Of a stretch of DNA of 41,451 nucleotides, positions 1 through 9,815 are shown piece after piece. Source of the DNA: an uncultured Mycoplasmatota bacterium (GTDB taxonomy: Bacteria; Bacillota_I; Bacilli_A; RF39; UBA660); NCBI GenBank assembly GCA_946639185.1, contig CAMPBR010000005.1, positions 1 through 41,451 on the forward strand. Direction: 5' to 3'. The number at the start of each line of letters is the position of its first letter. The stretch's first letter is position 1. The position numbers and the translations under genes are program-made. The notes under the pieces were generated by a model that made no database searches, had not been told where the DNA came from, and saw nothing but the letters and a program-made list of their open reading frames with translations.

Positions 1-406
1 AACCATGACCCATAGGTCCACGAGATTGATTATAACGTTTGATAACACCTTGGAAACCTTTACCTTTACTAACTCCACTTACATCAACGATTTCTCCTTT
101 TGTAAATAAGCTAGCATCGATAACTTGACCTAAAGTATAATCATTTACGTTTACTCCCCTGATTTCTCTTAAGAAGCGCTTAGGTTCAGTATTAGCTTTG
201 TTTGTGTGTCCAACTTTAGCTTTATTGCTAACTTTGGCTCTAACAGTTTGAGCTCCTAATTGGATAGCATCATAACCGTCTTTTTCAACTGTTTTAATTT
301 GAGTAACAACATTAGGTTCTACTTCAACAACAGTTACAGGAATTAATTTACCATTAGTAGTAAATACTTGAGTCATTCCTATTTTTTTCCCTAAGATTCC
401 TTTCAT
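1..406 (-). CDS. rplC: 50S ribosomal protein L3, N-terminal part (truncated by window edge)
   Basis: Minus-strand ATG at 406 after an AGGAGG SD; reads [39 protein letters not shown]..., typical L3; directly downstream of rpsJ. Absent from the ORF track. Confidence 0.95.
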   Translation of the reverse strand, partial: MKGILGKKIGMTQVFTTNGKLIPVTVVEVEPNVVTQIKTVEKDGYDAIQLGAQTVRAKVSNKAKVGHTNKANTEPKRFLREIRGVNVNDYTLGQVIDASLFTKGEIVDVSGVSKGKGFQGVIKRYNQSRGPMGHG

Positions 407-418
407 AATTTCCTCCTA

Positions 419-736
419 TTAGTTTTTTTCTACTTTCATTTGAATATCAACACCGCTTGGTAAATCTAAATGAGCTAACGCATCAATAGTTTCCTTGCTA
501 GGATTTTTGATATCAATAAGTCTCTTATGTGTACGCATTTCAAATTGTTCACGACTATCTTTGTATTTGTGTACAGCACGTAAAATAGTGAATTTTTCAA
601 TTTCTGTTGGAAGTGGTACTGGTCCACTAATTTCTCCTCCAGATCTTTTAACAGTTTCAACTATTTTCTTTGCAGCATTGTCTAGAATTCTATGATCATA
701 TGCTTTTAGTTTAATGCGAACTTTATCTTTTGACAT
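419..736 (-). CDS. rpsJ: 30S ribosomal protein S10
   Basis: [41 protein letters not shown]...THKRLIDI, canonical S10. Confidence 0.98.
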   Translation of the reverse strand: MSKDKVRIKLKAYDHRILDNAAKKIVETVKRSGGEISGPVPLPTEIEKFTILRAVHKYKDSREQFEMRTHKRLIDIKNPSKETIDALAHLDLPSGVDIQMKVEKN

Positions 737-868
737 TTTGAATCCTCCCTTCGCCTATATCTAGTATAGACTTGCTCCGTGTAAAAACCTGACTTCCCCA
801 AATAAATTATTAACAACTTATCCTGGTGTATCAGCAACCTCACACATCTAAGCAGCCACACAGTTAAA
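737..868 (-). promoter_or_regulatory. Long 5' leader of the S10 operon, candidate r-protein leader
   Basis: About 130 nt untranslated leader between a putative promoter (TTGCAA at 893-898, 18-nt spacer, TATACT at 869-874, minus strand) and rpsJ; contains locally GC-richer GTGTGGCTGCTTAGATGTGTGAGGTTGCTGATACACC in an otherwise AT-rich background. Confidence 0.45.
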
Positions 869-940
869 AGTATACCACAAAATATATAAAAATTGCAAGT
901 GTTTTTTTCAAAAAACTTTTTATTATATATATATAATAAA

Positions 941-960
941 GAAAAGAAGCATAGCTTCTT
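941..960 (-). terminator. Rho-independent terminator of the L,D-transpeptidase gene
   Basis: 7-bp stem AAGAAGC/GCTTCTT with 3-nt loop followed by a T-rich tract on the minus strand. Confidence 0.65.
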
Positions 961-2134
961 ATTCCTTTATTAGTACCTTTACTTTGTTACCTTGATCTAC
1001 TACATATGGTTTAAAAATATTATACATCTTAGTGGCAGCGGCGTTTGGTAAATTAACACAGGCATGTGAACCATTTGTTTTATAAGTTTCTTCACCATAT
1101 TCATCAGAATCTCTCCATCCGAAGTATTTTCCTCTATCATCATATCCACGTTCACTACTATGGTAACCAATCTTTCTTTTGCCTTCGAAAGTCATCATGT
1201 ATTCAACATAAGAACGATAAGTTGCTCCAACTAAATCTCTATGATCAGTAATTTCATTAGGTTCATCACCTATATAGAATATTCCAGTAGGAGTTGAATG
1301 CTTAGGTGGCTTACCTGTTACTACAGCTGTTGATAATAATAATTCATTATCTTTATATACTTCTGTTACTTGATCGCTTATATCAGTTATTGAATAAATA
1401 TCTTCAAATAAGCTAACATCATCCTTATTTATATAACCAGTGATATCTTCGTTTTCAAAATAATATTTATCATCTGTTTCTTTTTCATTATATATTCTAA
1501 CAGTTTGTTCTTTTTTTATATCTGCAATCTTATTACCATTTGCATCGTATATATCTGCATCTTCTTTGGTATATCCTAATTTATCAAATGATTTTCTAAA
1601 ATCAACTTCATTATCTAATACATAACAGTTTTCATCATTATATAACACTTCGTAATATCCATCAGACTTACCTAGTGTTATTAAAGATTCTTTTTTTCTT
1701 AATACGCCAACTGTTTCGCTATCTTCAGTAGGCTGTTTTTTTATATTTAATCTATTTCTTGCTACTACTGTATCATAAGACTTAGCATTTTTTTCTATTT
1801 CTTCATCCATAGTTGATACATCAACAGCATTCTTATGTACATAAGCAAGTTTACCTCTATATAAAACTTCATAATAATTTTCATTATCTGTAATTAATTT
1901 TAAATGATCTCCTGGTTCTAAGATACCAACTAAATTACTACTAGTATCTGGACCACTCATAATGGCAACTTCATTTTCTTTTGCTACTACTATATCTCTA
2001 ATGCCTTCGAATTCAAAAATATCTATTACTTCATTATCACTAGCATATACCTTTTCACTAGATAATCCTACTAATGTAAAAGTATTTATCATAGCCAATT
2101 TCATTAATTTTTTTCTAACGTTTAAGTTTCTCAT
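959..2134 (-). CDS. SH3-domain-containing L,D-transpeptidase (YkuD family), secreted
   Basis: C-terminal YkuD signature HSSERG...TNGSHACVNLPNAAA; SH3-like repeats (VARNRLNIKKQPTEDSETVGVLRK); N-terminal signal peptide. Confidence 0.85.
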   Translation of the reverse strand: MRNLNVRKKLMKLAMINTFTLVGLSSEKVYASDNEVIDIFEFEGIRDIVVAKENEVAIMSGPDTSSNLVGILEPGDHLKLITDNENYYEVLYRGKLAYVHKNAVDVSTMDEEIEKNAKSYDTVVARNRLNIKKQPTEDSETVGVLRKKESLITLGKSDGYYEVLYNDENCYVLDNEVDFRKSFDKLGYTKEDADIYDANGNKIADIKKEQTVRIYNEKETDDKYYFENEDITGYINKDDVSLFEDIYSITDISDQVTEVYKDNELLLSTAVVTGKPPKHSTPTGIFYIGDEPNEITDHRDLVGATYRSYVEYMMTFEGKRKIGYHSSERGYDDRGKYFGWRDSDEYGEETYKTNGSHACVNLPNAAATKMYNIFKPYVVDQGNKVKVLIKE

Positions 2135-2215
2135 CTTGTTCCCCTCTTTTTAAAACGTTTCATATTATACATCTAATTAACTGAAAAGTCAAACAAAAAA
2201 AGGAACAATCGTTCC

Positions 2216-3490
2216 TTATAGGTTTTCTTTTAAACAAAATGCTGCATAAATAGGCACATATCTAACACCTTTTTTATGACTAAAGTTATCTTCTGTAAAT
2301 CTAATTGCTTCTTCAATTTTAAATTTATTCATAAATAATGATAGTGATTTAGCTTTAGATAAATTCTTATTTACTATCTCTATAGGTATTATTTTACCAT
2401 TTCTTGTTTGTACAATAAATGGTACTTCTGCTTTTCCATCTGATTGATAGTAATATAAATTATATCCACAAGATACAATTGTTGATGCTAAATTATTTTC
2501 ATATAAAATATATTTAATACTATCATCAGTTAATACACGCATCTTAGATAAGTGCATCATACTAAATAATACTCCTGTATCATTTAAATATAATTTAAAA
2601 CTTTCTTCATCTTTACATTTACTTAAAGGTGGTTTTGCTTCGCTAATCTTATAACATTTATAAGCTATTCCATTATTAGCTAAAAAGTTAATAGCATTTT
2701 CATATTCCTTACTTCTTCCACCATTGCGCATTAATCCATATTGGAATTTACGATTTGGTTTTAATAATTGATATGGTAGTATATTTAATACATCATTGCT
2801 ACGAGTTATATCAATTAAATTATCCATACTAAGCAATTGTTCTTTATATAAGGATAATTGTTTTTCATGAATCATTCTTAATTTTAAAACTGATTCTTTA
2901 TTTAAACTTGCTTGTACAGCTTCAGGAAGTCCTCCTGTCATCAAATATTCTTCATAGTATTCCATAGCTATAGAGTGAAAAGGCATAGCTTTACTATTAC
3001 GATATGAAGTTTTAATAAAGTCTATTAGTTCTAAATTACCAATGGCTCTTATGTATTCTTCAAAATCCATTGCAAACATATTCTTGTACTGCAATTCTTC
3101 TCCTTTAAACACATTTAGTTTTTCTTTTAAAGAAGTAATCATTATAATATGATAATCATTATCTTCTTTACCAAATTTTTTTATAGCTTTGACAACAGTT
3201 TCATCAACTACATTATCAATAATAATTAATGTATCGTTTTTTAAAATTGATTCTCCTGTTAATAATGATAATCTAGATATTATTCTGTCTATCGTATTTT
3301 CTTTTTTTACAATAGTTAATAATTCTTGATTATTGTCACTATTGATATAAGCTACAGTCTTATATTCTTTTTCACCAAATTCAATAGCTGTATATGTTTT
3401 TCCAATCTGTCTGTTTCCGTATAGTAATAATGGTTTTCTAGCAGGTTCTTTTTTCCATTTAAGTAAATCGTCATATATTTTTCGTTCCAT
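2216..3490 (-). CDS. AAA_14/DUF4143-type ATPase
   Basis: KPLLLYGNRQIGKTYTAIEF Walker A-like motif and IIIDN Walker B-like motif; C-terminal nuclease-like DUF4143 layout. Confidence 0.75.
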   Translation of the reverse strand: MERKIYDDLLKWKKEPARKPLLLYGNRQIGKTYTAIEFGEKEYKTVAYINSDNNQELLTIVKKENTIDRIISRLSLLTGESILKNDTLIIIDNVVDETVVKAIKKFGKEDNDYHIIMITSLKEKLNVFKGEELQYKNMFAMDFEEYIRAIGNLELIDFIKTSYRNSKAMPFHSIAMEYYEEYLMTGGLPEAVQASLNKESVLKLRMIHEKQLSLYKEQLLSMDNLIDITRSNDVLNILPYQLLKPNRKFQYGLMRNGGRSKEYENAINFLANNGIAYKCYKISEAKPPLSKCKDEESFKLYLNDTGVLFSMMHLSKMRVLTDDSIKYILYENNLASTIVSCGYNLYYYQSDGKAEVPFIVQTRNGKIIPIEIVNKNLSKAKSLSLFMNKFKIEEAIRFTEDNFSHKKGVRYVPIYAAFCLKENL

Positions 3491-3566
3491 AAATAGTGTC
3501 CCCCTCTCATTATTATCAATTTAATTATAAATCTATATTTTTATATTGTCAAATAAAAGAGTTATA

Positions 3567-4337
3567 TTATCTTATATAACTCTTTTGAAATTCTAATCTT
3601 AATTTATCAGCTACTGTTGCAATAAATTCTGAATTAGTTGGTTTAGCTTTATCGATATCTACGCTGTGACCAAAAACATCTTCCATTAAGTCCCAGTCTC
3701 CTCTATTCCAACTTATTTCTATCGCATGTCTTATAGCCCTTTCAACCCTTGATACTGTAGTAGAAAATTTACTAGCTATACAAGGATATAATTCCTTTGT
3801 TATTCCACCTATCATTTCTGGCTTATCATACAATAAGGTAATTCCTTCCCTTATATATTGATATCCTTTAATATGTGATGGCACTCCAAGTTCATGTAGA
3901 ACTTTAGTTATTGATATCTGAAGATTATTATAGTTAACTTGATCTTTCAATCCAATATTTTTTTCTTCTTTAAAACAATCAATTATCCTATTTTCTAAAT
4001 CTTGTAGTTCAAATGGTTTAAGTATGAAATAGTTTACTCCCAATTCAGAAACTTTACGTATCATATCACCTGCACTATATGATGTTAAGACTATTACTTT
4101 TTTGCTAATATCTAATTTTTGCATTTCTATTAAAACAGATATTCCATCTTTCTTTGGCATAATTAAATCAAGTAAGACGATATCATAATCATCTTTATCC
4201 TTAATCATATTTATACCTTCTAGTCCATCATGTGCTTCTTTTACTACCTTAATACTAGCGTGATTATTAAAGTACTCCTTAATCATGCCTACTAATTCGA
4301 TGTTATCATCGATCATAAGTACTCTGATATTTTTCAT
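3567..4337 (-). CDS. spo0A: Sporulation master response regulator Spo0A
   Basis: N-terminal receiver (MIDDN...[12 protein letters not shown]...KPF) and the Spo0A C-terminal domain ([16 protein letters not shown]...[20 protein letters not shown]). Confidence 0.97.
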   Translation of the reverse strand: MKNIRVLMIDDNIELVGMIKEYFNNHASIKVVKEAHDGLEGINMIKDKDDYDIVLLDLIMPKKDGISVLIEMQKLDISKKVIVLTSYSAGDMIRKVSELGVNYFILKPFELQDLENRIIDCFKEEKNIGLKDQVNYNNLQISITKVLHELGVPSHIKGYQYIREGITLLYDKPEMIGGITKELYPCIASKFSTTVSRVERAIRHAIEISWNRGDWDLMEDVFGHSVDIDKAKPTNSEFIATVADKLRLEFQKSYIR

Positions 4338-4416
4338 GGTTTCTCCTTTCGTACTCCACGCAATTTTATTATACTATTTAATTCTACAAAAAGAAACAAT
4401 GAAATTTGATAACATC

Positions 4417-4433
4417 TGTCGAATACTGTCAAG
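4417..4433. promoter_or_regulatory. Candidate Spo0A boxes upstream of spo0A
   Basis: TGTCGAA at 4417-4423 and TGTCAAG at 4427-4433 (10-bp spacing). The second is also the complement of a possible TTGACA -35 element. Confidence 0.35.
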
Positions 4434-4438
4434 TTTTA

Positions 4439-4588
4439 TTAATTATCAGCAAACTTCGAAACAATAAGTAATCCTAAGGCTAATAATGCTAAAAATGCTA
4501 CTAACCAAAACCAAGGGCTTGCATAATTATCTTCTACAAATTGTGTAGCCTTATCAATCCATTCAGTTATTACGTTCATTGTATTCAT
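4439..4588 (-). CDS. Unannotated 49-aa single-pass membrane protein
   Basis: ATG at 4588 preceded by TAGGAGGTATAT SD; MNTMNVITEWIDKATQFVEDNYASPWFWLVAFLALLALGLLIVSKFADN*; below the 60-aa ORF-track cutoff. Confidence 0.75.
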   Translation of the reverse strand: MNTMNVITEWIDKATQFVEDNYASPWFWLVAFLALLALGLLIVSKFADN

Positions 4589-4597
4589 ATATACCTC

Positions 4598-4972
4598 CTA
4601 TTTTTTTATTTTTTTATTATTAATTGGTATTCTTTCCTGTTCAATATTTATCCATTCTTTTATAGTTCCATCATTAAAGTGTAAATATAATTCTTTAATA
4701 AATGATGAAGAATAATTAATAGCTCTTTCAAAAATATAAGCAACTTCTTCAGCAGTAAAAGCAGTTTGATAATTAAATTCAATAATGCATAGATCATCTA
4801 AAAAGCCTTTTATCTGTACTCTTTGCATCTTAATTAAATCATCAGTTAACTTTTCACTATCTCCCCATTTAATCAACATACTCTCTCGTGGTGAAATTAA
4901 TAATGCTGGATTTTTAAGAGGAATTGGCGAACTATCACAATATACTTCACCAAATTGTTCATAGAATCTCAT
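4598..4972 (-). CDS. Conserved hypothetical protein
   Basis: Intact 124-aa ORF, tightly packed between a small membrane protein gene and a glycosyltransferase gene. Confidence 0.7.
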   Translation of the reverse strand: MRFYEQFGEVYCDSSPIPLKNPALLISPRESMLIKWGDSEKLTDDLIKMQRVQIKGFLDDLCIIEFNYQTAFTAEEVAYIFERAINYSSSFIKELYLHFNDGTIKEWINIEQERIPINNKKIKK

Positions 4973-4974
4973 AT

Positions 4975-6216
4975 TTATTTCTCTTCATCATCTTGTGCTT
5001 GTTTTACTTTATCTACTATTCTTTCTAAAAAGCTTGTATTTTCTAACTTGCTTTCTATAGCTTTATTATAAACTTTTAAAACACTTTCAGCAAAATACTT
5101 AGAAGAGAACTTTTCAGAATTCTTAATTCCTTGTTGTCTTATTTTATTTAATAATTCTCTATCATTATAAAACTTAGTAATTATTTCTTTACATTCTTTT
5201 TTGTCCTTAAAAATCATTCCATCTTCTTTATCAATAATAGAGTTTTCAAAGCTTTCATCTTTTATGCATACTGGAACACTGCCACTAGCCATTGCTTCTA
5301 TTACGGTTAATCCTTGTGTTTCTGTATGAGATGCTGTTAAAAATATATCAGATAAGTGATAATAATATGGAACATCTTCCCAAGCAACTTTACCTGTCAT
5401 TACTACTCTATCTTCAATATCATATTTTTTTATTATACCTTTATATTCATCAAAATCTGGTCCATCTCCAACCAATAAGAATTTAAAATTAGGTAATTTA
5501 TCTTTTAATTCTTTTATTACATCTAATAAGAATATAACATTTTTTTCTTTTCCTAATCTTCCTATAAATGCTCCAACAAAATCATCTTCTTTAAAACCTA
5601 GTTTATTTCTTAAGTTAGATAATTTTTTTAAATCAAGTTTGTCTTTATAGAACCTTTCTATTTCAATACCAGTAGGTATTATATATATATTTCTATCTAC
5701 ACCATATTTTTCTTTAAATAAATTATATGTTTTTTTAGTAGGAACAATTAATTCACTAACTGTTTTATCACAGTAGAATAATGTTAAATATTCAACTATT
5801 TTTTTACTAGATTTATTAAAGTATCCCTTAGTTATATAATGTATGTAATCTTCATACATAGTATGATATGTATGAACTAGTGGTATATTTAATTGCTTAG
5901 ATATTAGTCTTGCAAATGTTCCTATTGCAAACTCTGTTTGTGAATGTATTACATCTAAATTCCAACTTTTTATTTTATTAACTGCCCTAACTGGATATAT
6001 TGATGTTAGTCTTGAATCATATATACCAGTTGGAATTCCAGGTACTTTTAATACATGTTCGTTTTCATCATATCGATAATGAAAATCTTCTAAATTAGCT
6101 GTTACTACATATACTTCATGTCCTAATTTTTCTAGGGCTTTTTTTAACATTACTTCACTAGTTACTAAGCCGCTTATATATGGAGAATATGTTTCAGTAA
6201 ATATTCCTATTCGCAT
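4975..6216 (-). CDS. Family 4 glycosyltransferase (1,2-diacylglycerol glycosyltransferase-like)
   Basis: GT4 signatures: MRIGIFTETYSPYISGLVTSEVMLKKALEKLGHEVYVVT...HTYHTMYEDY...FIGRLGKEKN...ASHTETQGLTVIEAMASG. Confidence 0.88.
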   Translation of the reverse strand: MRIGIFTETYSPYISGLVTSEVMLKKALEKLGHEVYVVTANLEDFHYRYDENEHVLKVPGIPTGIYDSRLTSIYPVRAVNKIKSWNLDVIHSQTEFAIGTFARLISKQLNIPLVHTYHTMYEDYIHYITKGYFNKSSKKIVEYLTLFYCDKTVSELIVPTKKTYNLFKEKYGVDRNIYIIPTGIEIERFYKDKLDLKKLSNLRNKLGFKEDDFVGAFIGRLGKEKNVIFLLDVIKELKDKLPNFKFLLVGDGPDFDEYKGIIKKYDIEDRVVMTGKVAWEDVPYYYHLSDIFLTASHTETQGLTVIEAMASGSVPVCIKDESFENSIIDKEDGMIFKDKKECKEIITKFYNDRELLNKIRQQGIKNSEKFSSKYFAESVLKVYNKAIESKLENTSFLERIVDKVKQAQDDEEK

Positions 6217-7232
6217 TTACTATCATCTCTTTTCATATGTATATTGAATAGTATACCACCAACTACCATTGGTACATAATATGATATTGTTCTCCAAATT
6301 AGTAATGATGCTTTTAGTAGTGATCCTTTGATAAAGTTACCAAAGAATTTAAAGTATCCATATTCAATACCACCACTAGCTCCAGGTATTGGTACAAAAG
6401 AACCCATAATAAGTACATAAGCACTAGATATTATTGTTTTAAGTGGTGTTACTCCATCAAGTGGTCCATGGTTTAATCCAAGTATTACAAAGAATGGCAT
6501 AACATACATTAGAGCTAAATAAATTAAATTATAAAGAAATGTTCTAACACAAAGGAATGGATTATTTTTTAAATATTCAGTTCCTTCATAAAAATCATCT
6601 ACTCTTTCATTCCATTTATTTAATGATTTTTCTTTATCTTTTACTATATGTATTTTACTTAATATAGATATTCCTTTTCTTACTAAGAAATGATTAAATT
6701 TATTACTAAAGCTTACTATAACTAATCCCATCATAACTAAAGTATTCATAATAAAACCTACAGTTACTAAATGTCTTAATAATGGAATAGATGTAAATAT
6801 TTGATGATAATGGTTATACACAACAGCAAATATTCCAAATACTACTAAAGCAGCTTGATATATAATAAAATTTTGAACAATTATATTAGTGGCTTTAGTA
6901 AGTCTTATTCCTTCTTTTTTTAACATATAAATTTGCATTGGTTGTCCACCAGATGAAAATGGTGTGATACCATTAAAGAATTTAGTAATTAATAGCATTC
7001 TATATGATTTTTTTAAACTATAATCAAATTGATATTCTTCTATTATTTCTTGATAAGCTTTAGCTTCAAATAAAAGCGCTATAAAGAAACATAAAAGTGC
7101 TAGTAACAAATAAATAAGATTAGCATTCTTTAATGATTCCATAATAGCTGGAAAATCATCTTTTAAAACAAATACTAAAACTGTTAGAGTTATTATAAGC
7201 AAAATTATACTATTTTTCTTAAAGTTTTTCAT
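6207..7232 (-). CDS. Lysylphosphatidylglycerol synthase TM region/UPF0104 flippase-like membrane protein
   Basis: Multi-TM protein with TPFSSGGQPMQIYMLKKEGI and PIPGASGGIEYGYFKFFG motifs; overlaps the glycosyltransferase gene. Confidence 0.85.
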   Translation of the reverse strand: MKNFKKNSIILLIITLTVLVFVLKDDFPAIMESLKNANLIYLLLALLCFFIALLFEAKAYQEIIEEYQFDYSLKKSYRMLLITKFFNGITPFSSGGQPMQIYMLKKEGIRLTKATNIIVQNFIIYQAALVVFGIFAVVYNHYHQIFTSIPLLRHLVTVGFIMNTLVMMGLVIVSFSNKFNHFLVRKGISILSKIHIVKDKEKSLNKWNERVDDFYEGTEYLKNNPFLCVRTFLYNLIYLALMYVMPFFVILGLNHGPLDGVTPLKTIISSAYVLIMGSFVPIPGASGGIEYGYFKFFGNFIKGSLLKASLLIWRTISYYVPMVVGGILFNIHMKRDDSKCE

Positions 7233-7234
7233 AT

Positions 7235-8413
7235 TTACTCCTTATTTTGTATTGCTTGTAATCCTGGTAAAGTTTTACCTTCTAGATATTCAAGCGTTGC
7301 TCCTCCACCAGTAGATGCATGATATACTTTATCCTTTAAACCTAAACAACTACTACAAGCAACTATGTCTCCACCACCTAAGATGGTTTTAATATTAGTA
7401 TTAATCAAATAATTTAATACCTCATTAGTTCCATCTTGGAAAGGTTTTGATTCATAGTAACCTAATGGTCCATTCCAAAATACTGTTTTAGTATTAGCTA
7501 ATTTTTCTTTTATTAAAGAAATTGTGTTACTACCTATATCTAAACCAATATCATCATTATCTAAACCATTTATATCTTTATTAACAAATTCTAGACTATT
7601 TATGTTTTTAGCTGCTTTTACATCTATAGGTAAAATAATTTTATCCACATAGTCTGTTAATATCTTTTTACAGAAATCAATATAATCATCTTCTACAAGA
7701 GAATTACCTATATTATACCCCTTTGCCTTTAAAAATGCAAAGGCCATAGCTCCGCCTATTACTAAATGGTCACATTTTTTAACTAATTCTTCTATTACTT
7801 TTATCTTATCTGATACTTTGCTACCACCCAAAATAACAGTATATTCTCTTTCTGGGTTATTCAAGTATTCTAATTCTTTCAATTCTTTTTCTACTAAAAA
7901 CCCTACTCCACTAGGTAAAATACTAGCTATTCCTACATTAGATGCATGAGCTCTATGTATTGTACCAAAGGCATCATTAATAAATATTTCTCCTAAACTA
8001 GCATAAAAATTAGCTAAATCTATATTATTAGAGCTTTCTTTCTTTTCTTCTAAATCATAATATCTAGTATTTTGTAATAAGCAAATTTCACCATTTTTTA
8101 ATTTATTTATCTCTTCTTTTATAACATCTTCTTTTAATGTTCTAACAAATACTACTTTTCTATTTAATAATTCACTTAATCTTTTAGCTACTGGTGATAA
8201 ATCATTTTTTTCTAAATCAGCTTCTGTTTTTATTCTACCTAAATGTGATAATAATATTACTTTAGCATTATTATTTATCGCATATTTAATTGTTTCTAGA
8301 CTTTCTACTATTCTAGTATCATCTACAATATTACCATTTTCTATAGGTACATTAAAATCTACTCTAATTATTACTTTTTTATTTTCCAAGTTAAAATCTT
8401 TTATTGTTTTCAT
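7235..8413 (-). CDS. pgk: Phosphoglycerate kinase
   Basis: KKVIIRVDFNVPIENGNIVDDTRI...LLSHLGR...GGGDIVACSSCLGLKDKVYHASTGGGATLEYLEG. Confidence 0.98.
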   Translation of the reverse strand: MKTIKDFNLENKKVIIRVDFNVPIENGNIVDDTRIVESLETIKYAINNNAKVILLSHLGRIKTEADLEKNDLSPVAKRLSELLNRKVVFVRTLKEDVIKEEINKLKNGEICLLQNTRYYDLEEKKESSNNIDLANFYASLGEIFINDAFGTIHRAHASNVGIASILPSGVGFLVEKELKELEYLNNPEREYTVILGGSKVSDKIKVIEELVKKCDHLVIGGAMAFAFLKAKGYNIGNSLVEDDYIDFCKKILTDYVDKIILPIDVKAAKNINSLEFVNKDINGLDNDDIGLDIGSNTISLIKEKLANTKTVFWNGPLGYYESKPFQDGTNEVLNYLINTNIKTILGGGDIVACSSCLGLKDKVYHASTGGGATLEYLEGKTLPGLQAIQNKE

Positions 8414-8475
8414 ATTATCACCATTTTCTTATTATTTATTTTATTATATCACATTTTTCTATTAAAAAAAGAGGA

Positions 8476-9489
8476 TTAGTCCTCTTTCATAATTGTCATT
8501 AAATATTTAGCAGTTCTAATCATTTGACTCGTATACCCATATTCATTATCATACCAAGAAGCTATTTGTACTAATGATTTATCACCTAAATCGATAACTT
8601 TTGTTTGGGTAGCATCAAATACACCACCATGTGTATCACCAATTATATCGCTTGATACTACTTCTTCATCTGTATATCCAAATGAGTTAGTAGCATTTTC
8701 TTTCATATAATTATTAATTTCTTCTTTTGTTACTTTTTTAGATACAACAGCATCTAGTAAAGTAATTGATCCATCTGATACTGGCACTCTTTGTGCTCCA
8801 CCTATTAATTTACCTGATAATTCTGGAATAACTAATCCAATAGCTTTAGCAGCACCTGTTGAATTAGGCACAATATTTACTGCTGCAGCTCTTGCTCTTC
8901 TAAAATTTCCTTTTCTATGTGGACCATCAAGTAACATTTGATCTCCAGTATAAGCATGAACCGTAGTCATAATACCACTTTCAATATTGGCTAAATCGTT
9001 TAAACACTTAGTCATTGGTGCTAGACAGTTTGTTGTACATGATGCTGCCGAAATAATTTGATCTGTTTTTTCTAATGTTTTTTCATTTACTCCAAAAACA
9101 ACAGTCTTAACATCCTCACCTGCTGGTGCTGAAATTATTACATGTTTAGCTCCTGCATTTATATGAGCCATAGCTTTTTCTCTAGATGTATAAAAACCTG
9201 TACATTCAATTACTACATCTACACCTAATTCTTGCCATGGTAATAAAGATGCATCTTGTTCTTTATAAACTTTAATTATTTTTCCATCTACAATAATACT
9301 ATCCTCAGTATTAGAAATCTTATCTTTTAATTCATATTGTTTTTGACAAGAATCATATTTTAATAAATAAGCTAACATATCAGGACTAGTTAAATCATTA
9401 ATTGCTACTATTTCTACATTTTCTTCTTTTAAAAGTTGTCTAAAAGCAAGTCTTCCTATTCTTCCAAATCCATTAATTGCTACTTTCAT
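8476..9489 (-). CDS. gap: Glyceraldehyde-3-phosphate dehydrogenase (start refined from 9510 to 9489)
   Basis: [18 protein letters not shown]; catalytic [28 protein letters not shown] immediately before ATG 9489. Confidence 0.97.
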   Translation of the reverse strand: MKVAINGFGRIGRLAFRQLLKEENVEIVAINDLTSPDMLAYLLKYDSCQKQYELKDKISNTEDSIIVDGKIIKVYKEQDASLLPWQELGVDVVIECTGFYTSREKAMAHINAGAKHVIISAPAGEDVKTVVFGVNEKTLEKTDQIISAASCTTNCLAPMTKCLNDLANIESGIMTTVHAYTGDQMLLDGPHRKGNFRRARAAAVNIVPNSTGAAKAIGLVIPELSGKLIGGAQRVPVSDGSITLLDAVVSKKVTKEEINNYMKENATNSFGYTDEEVVSSDIIGDTHGGVFDATQTKVIDLGDKSLVQIASWYDNEYGYTSQMIRTAKYLMTIMKED

Positions 9490-9596
9490 CAAATCATCTC
9501 CTATTTTCATTATATATTTTTAGTTATTTATAAGCAATATATGTATAATAAAATGACATCTACTTTACATATTCATATATTATAATAGGTGATAAT

Positions 9597-9815
9597 ATGT
9601 TTAAACATATGCGACATAAATTCTTTTGTAGGTGTGAAGCATGCAAATTTAAAAGAAGAACTAGTCTTCTTTATATGGGTGGCTTATTTGCTTTATTAAT
9701 TATATTATTTTGGCAAATACTATTTACTATTATATTTGTTACTAGATTCAATGCATTCTTAATACTTTTATTATTTGTTTGGATTATCATTGGCTTTTTT
9801 AGAATAATTTTCTAA
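9597..9815 (+). CDS. Small membrane protein with N-terminal CxCxxC cluster
   Basis: SD AGGTGATAAT before ATG; MFKHMRHKFFCRCEACKFKRRTSLLYMGG followed by two hydrophobic segments; 3' end overlaps the convergent 9771-10661 ORF by 45 nt. Confidence 0.55.
   Translation: MFKHMRHKFFCRCEACKFKRRTSLLYMGGLFALLIILFWQILFTIIFVTRFNAFLILLLFVWIIIGFFRIIF

Noticed and set aside
475-660. 61-aa minus ORF inside rpsJ
   Set aside because: Out-of-frame shadow of the strongly conserved S10 gene.
495-695. Plus-strand ORF antisense to rpsJ (and similar antisense ORFs at 1066, 1962, 4285, 5292, 10800, 12136, 15479, 17292, 19178, 19917, 25625, 27266, 27456, 27891, 33552, 34727, 36057, 36754, 38803, 40641)
   Set aside because: Each is antisense to a well-supported gene (the 4285 ORF to spo0A and the small membrane protein), lacks a convincing SD and has a shadow-frame composition.
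2216-3490. Defence-system ATPase
   Set aside because: AAA_14/DUF4143 ATPases are common solitary genes in Firmicutes; no nuclease, toxin or phage-defence partner is adjacent.
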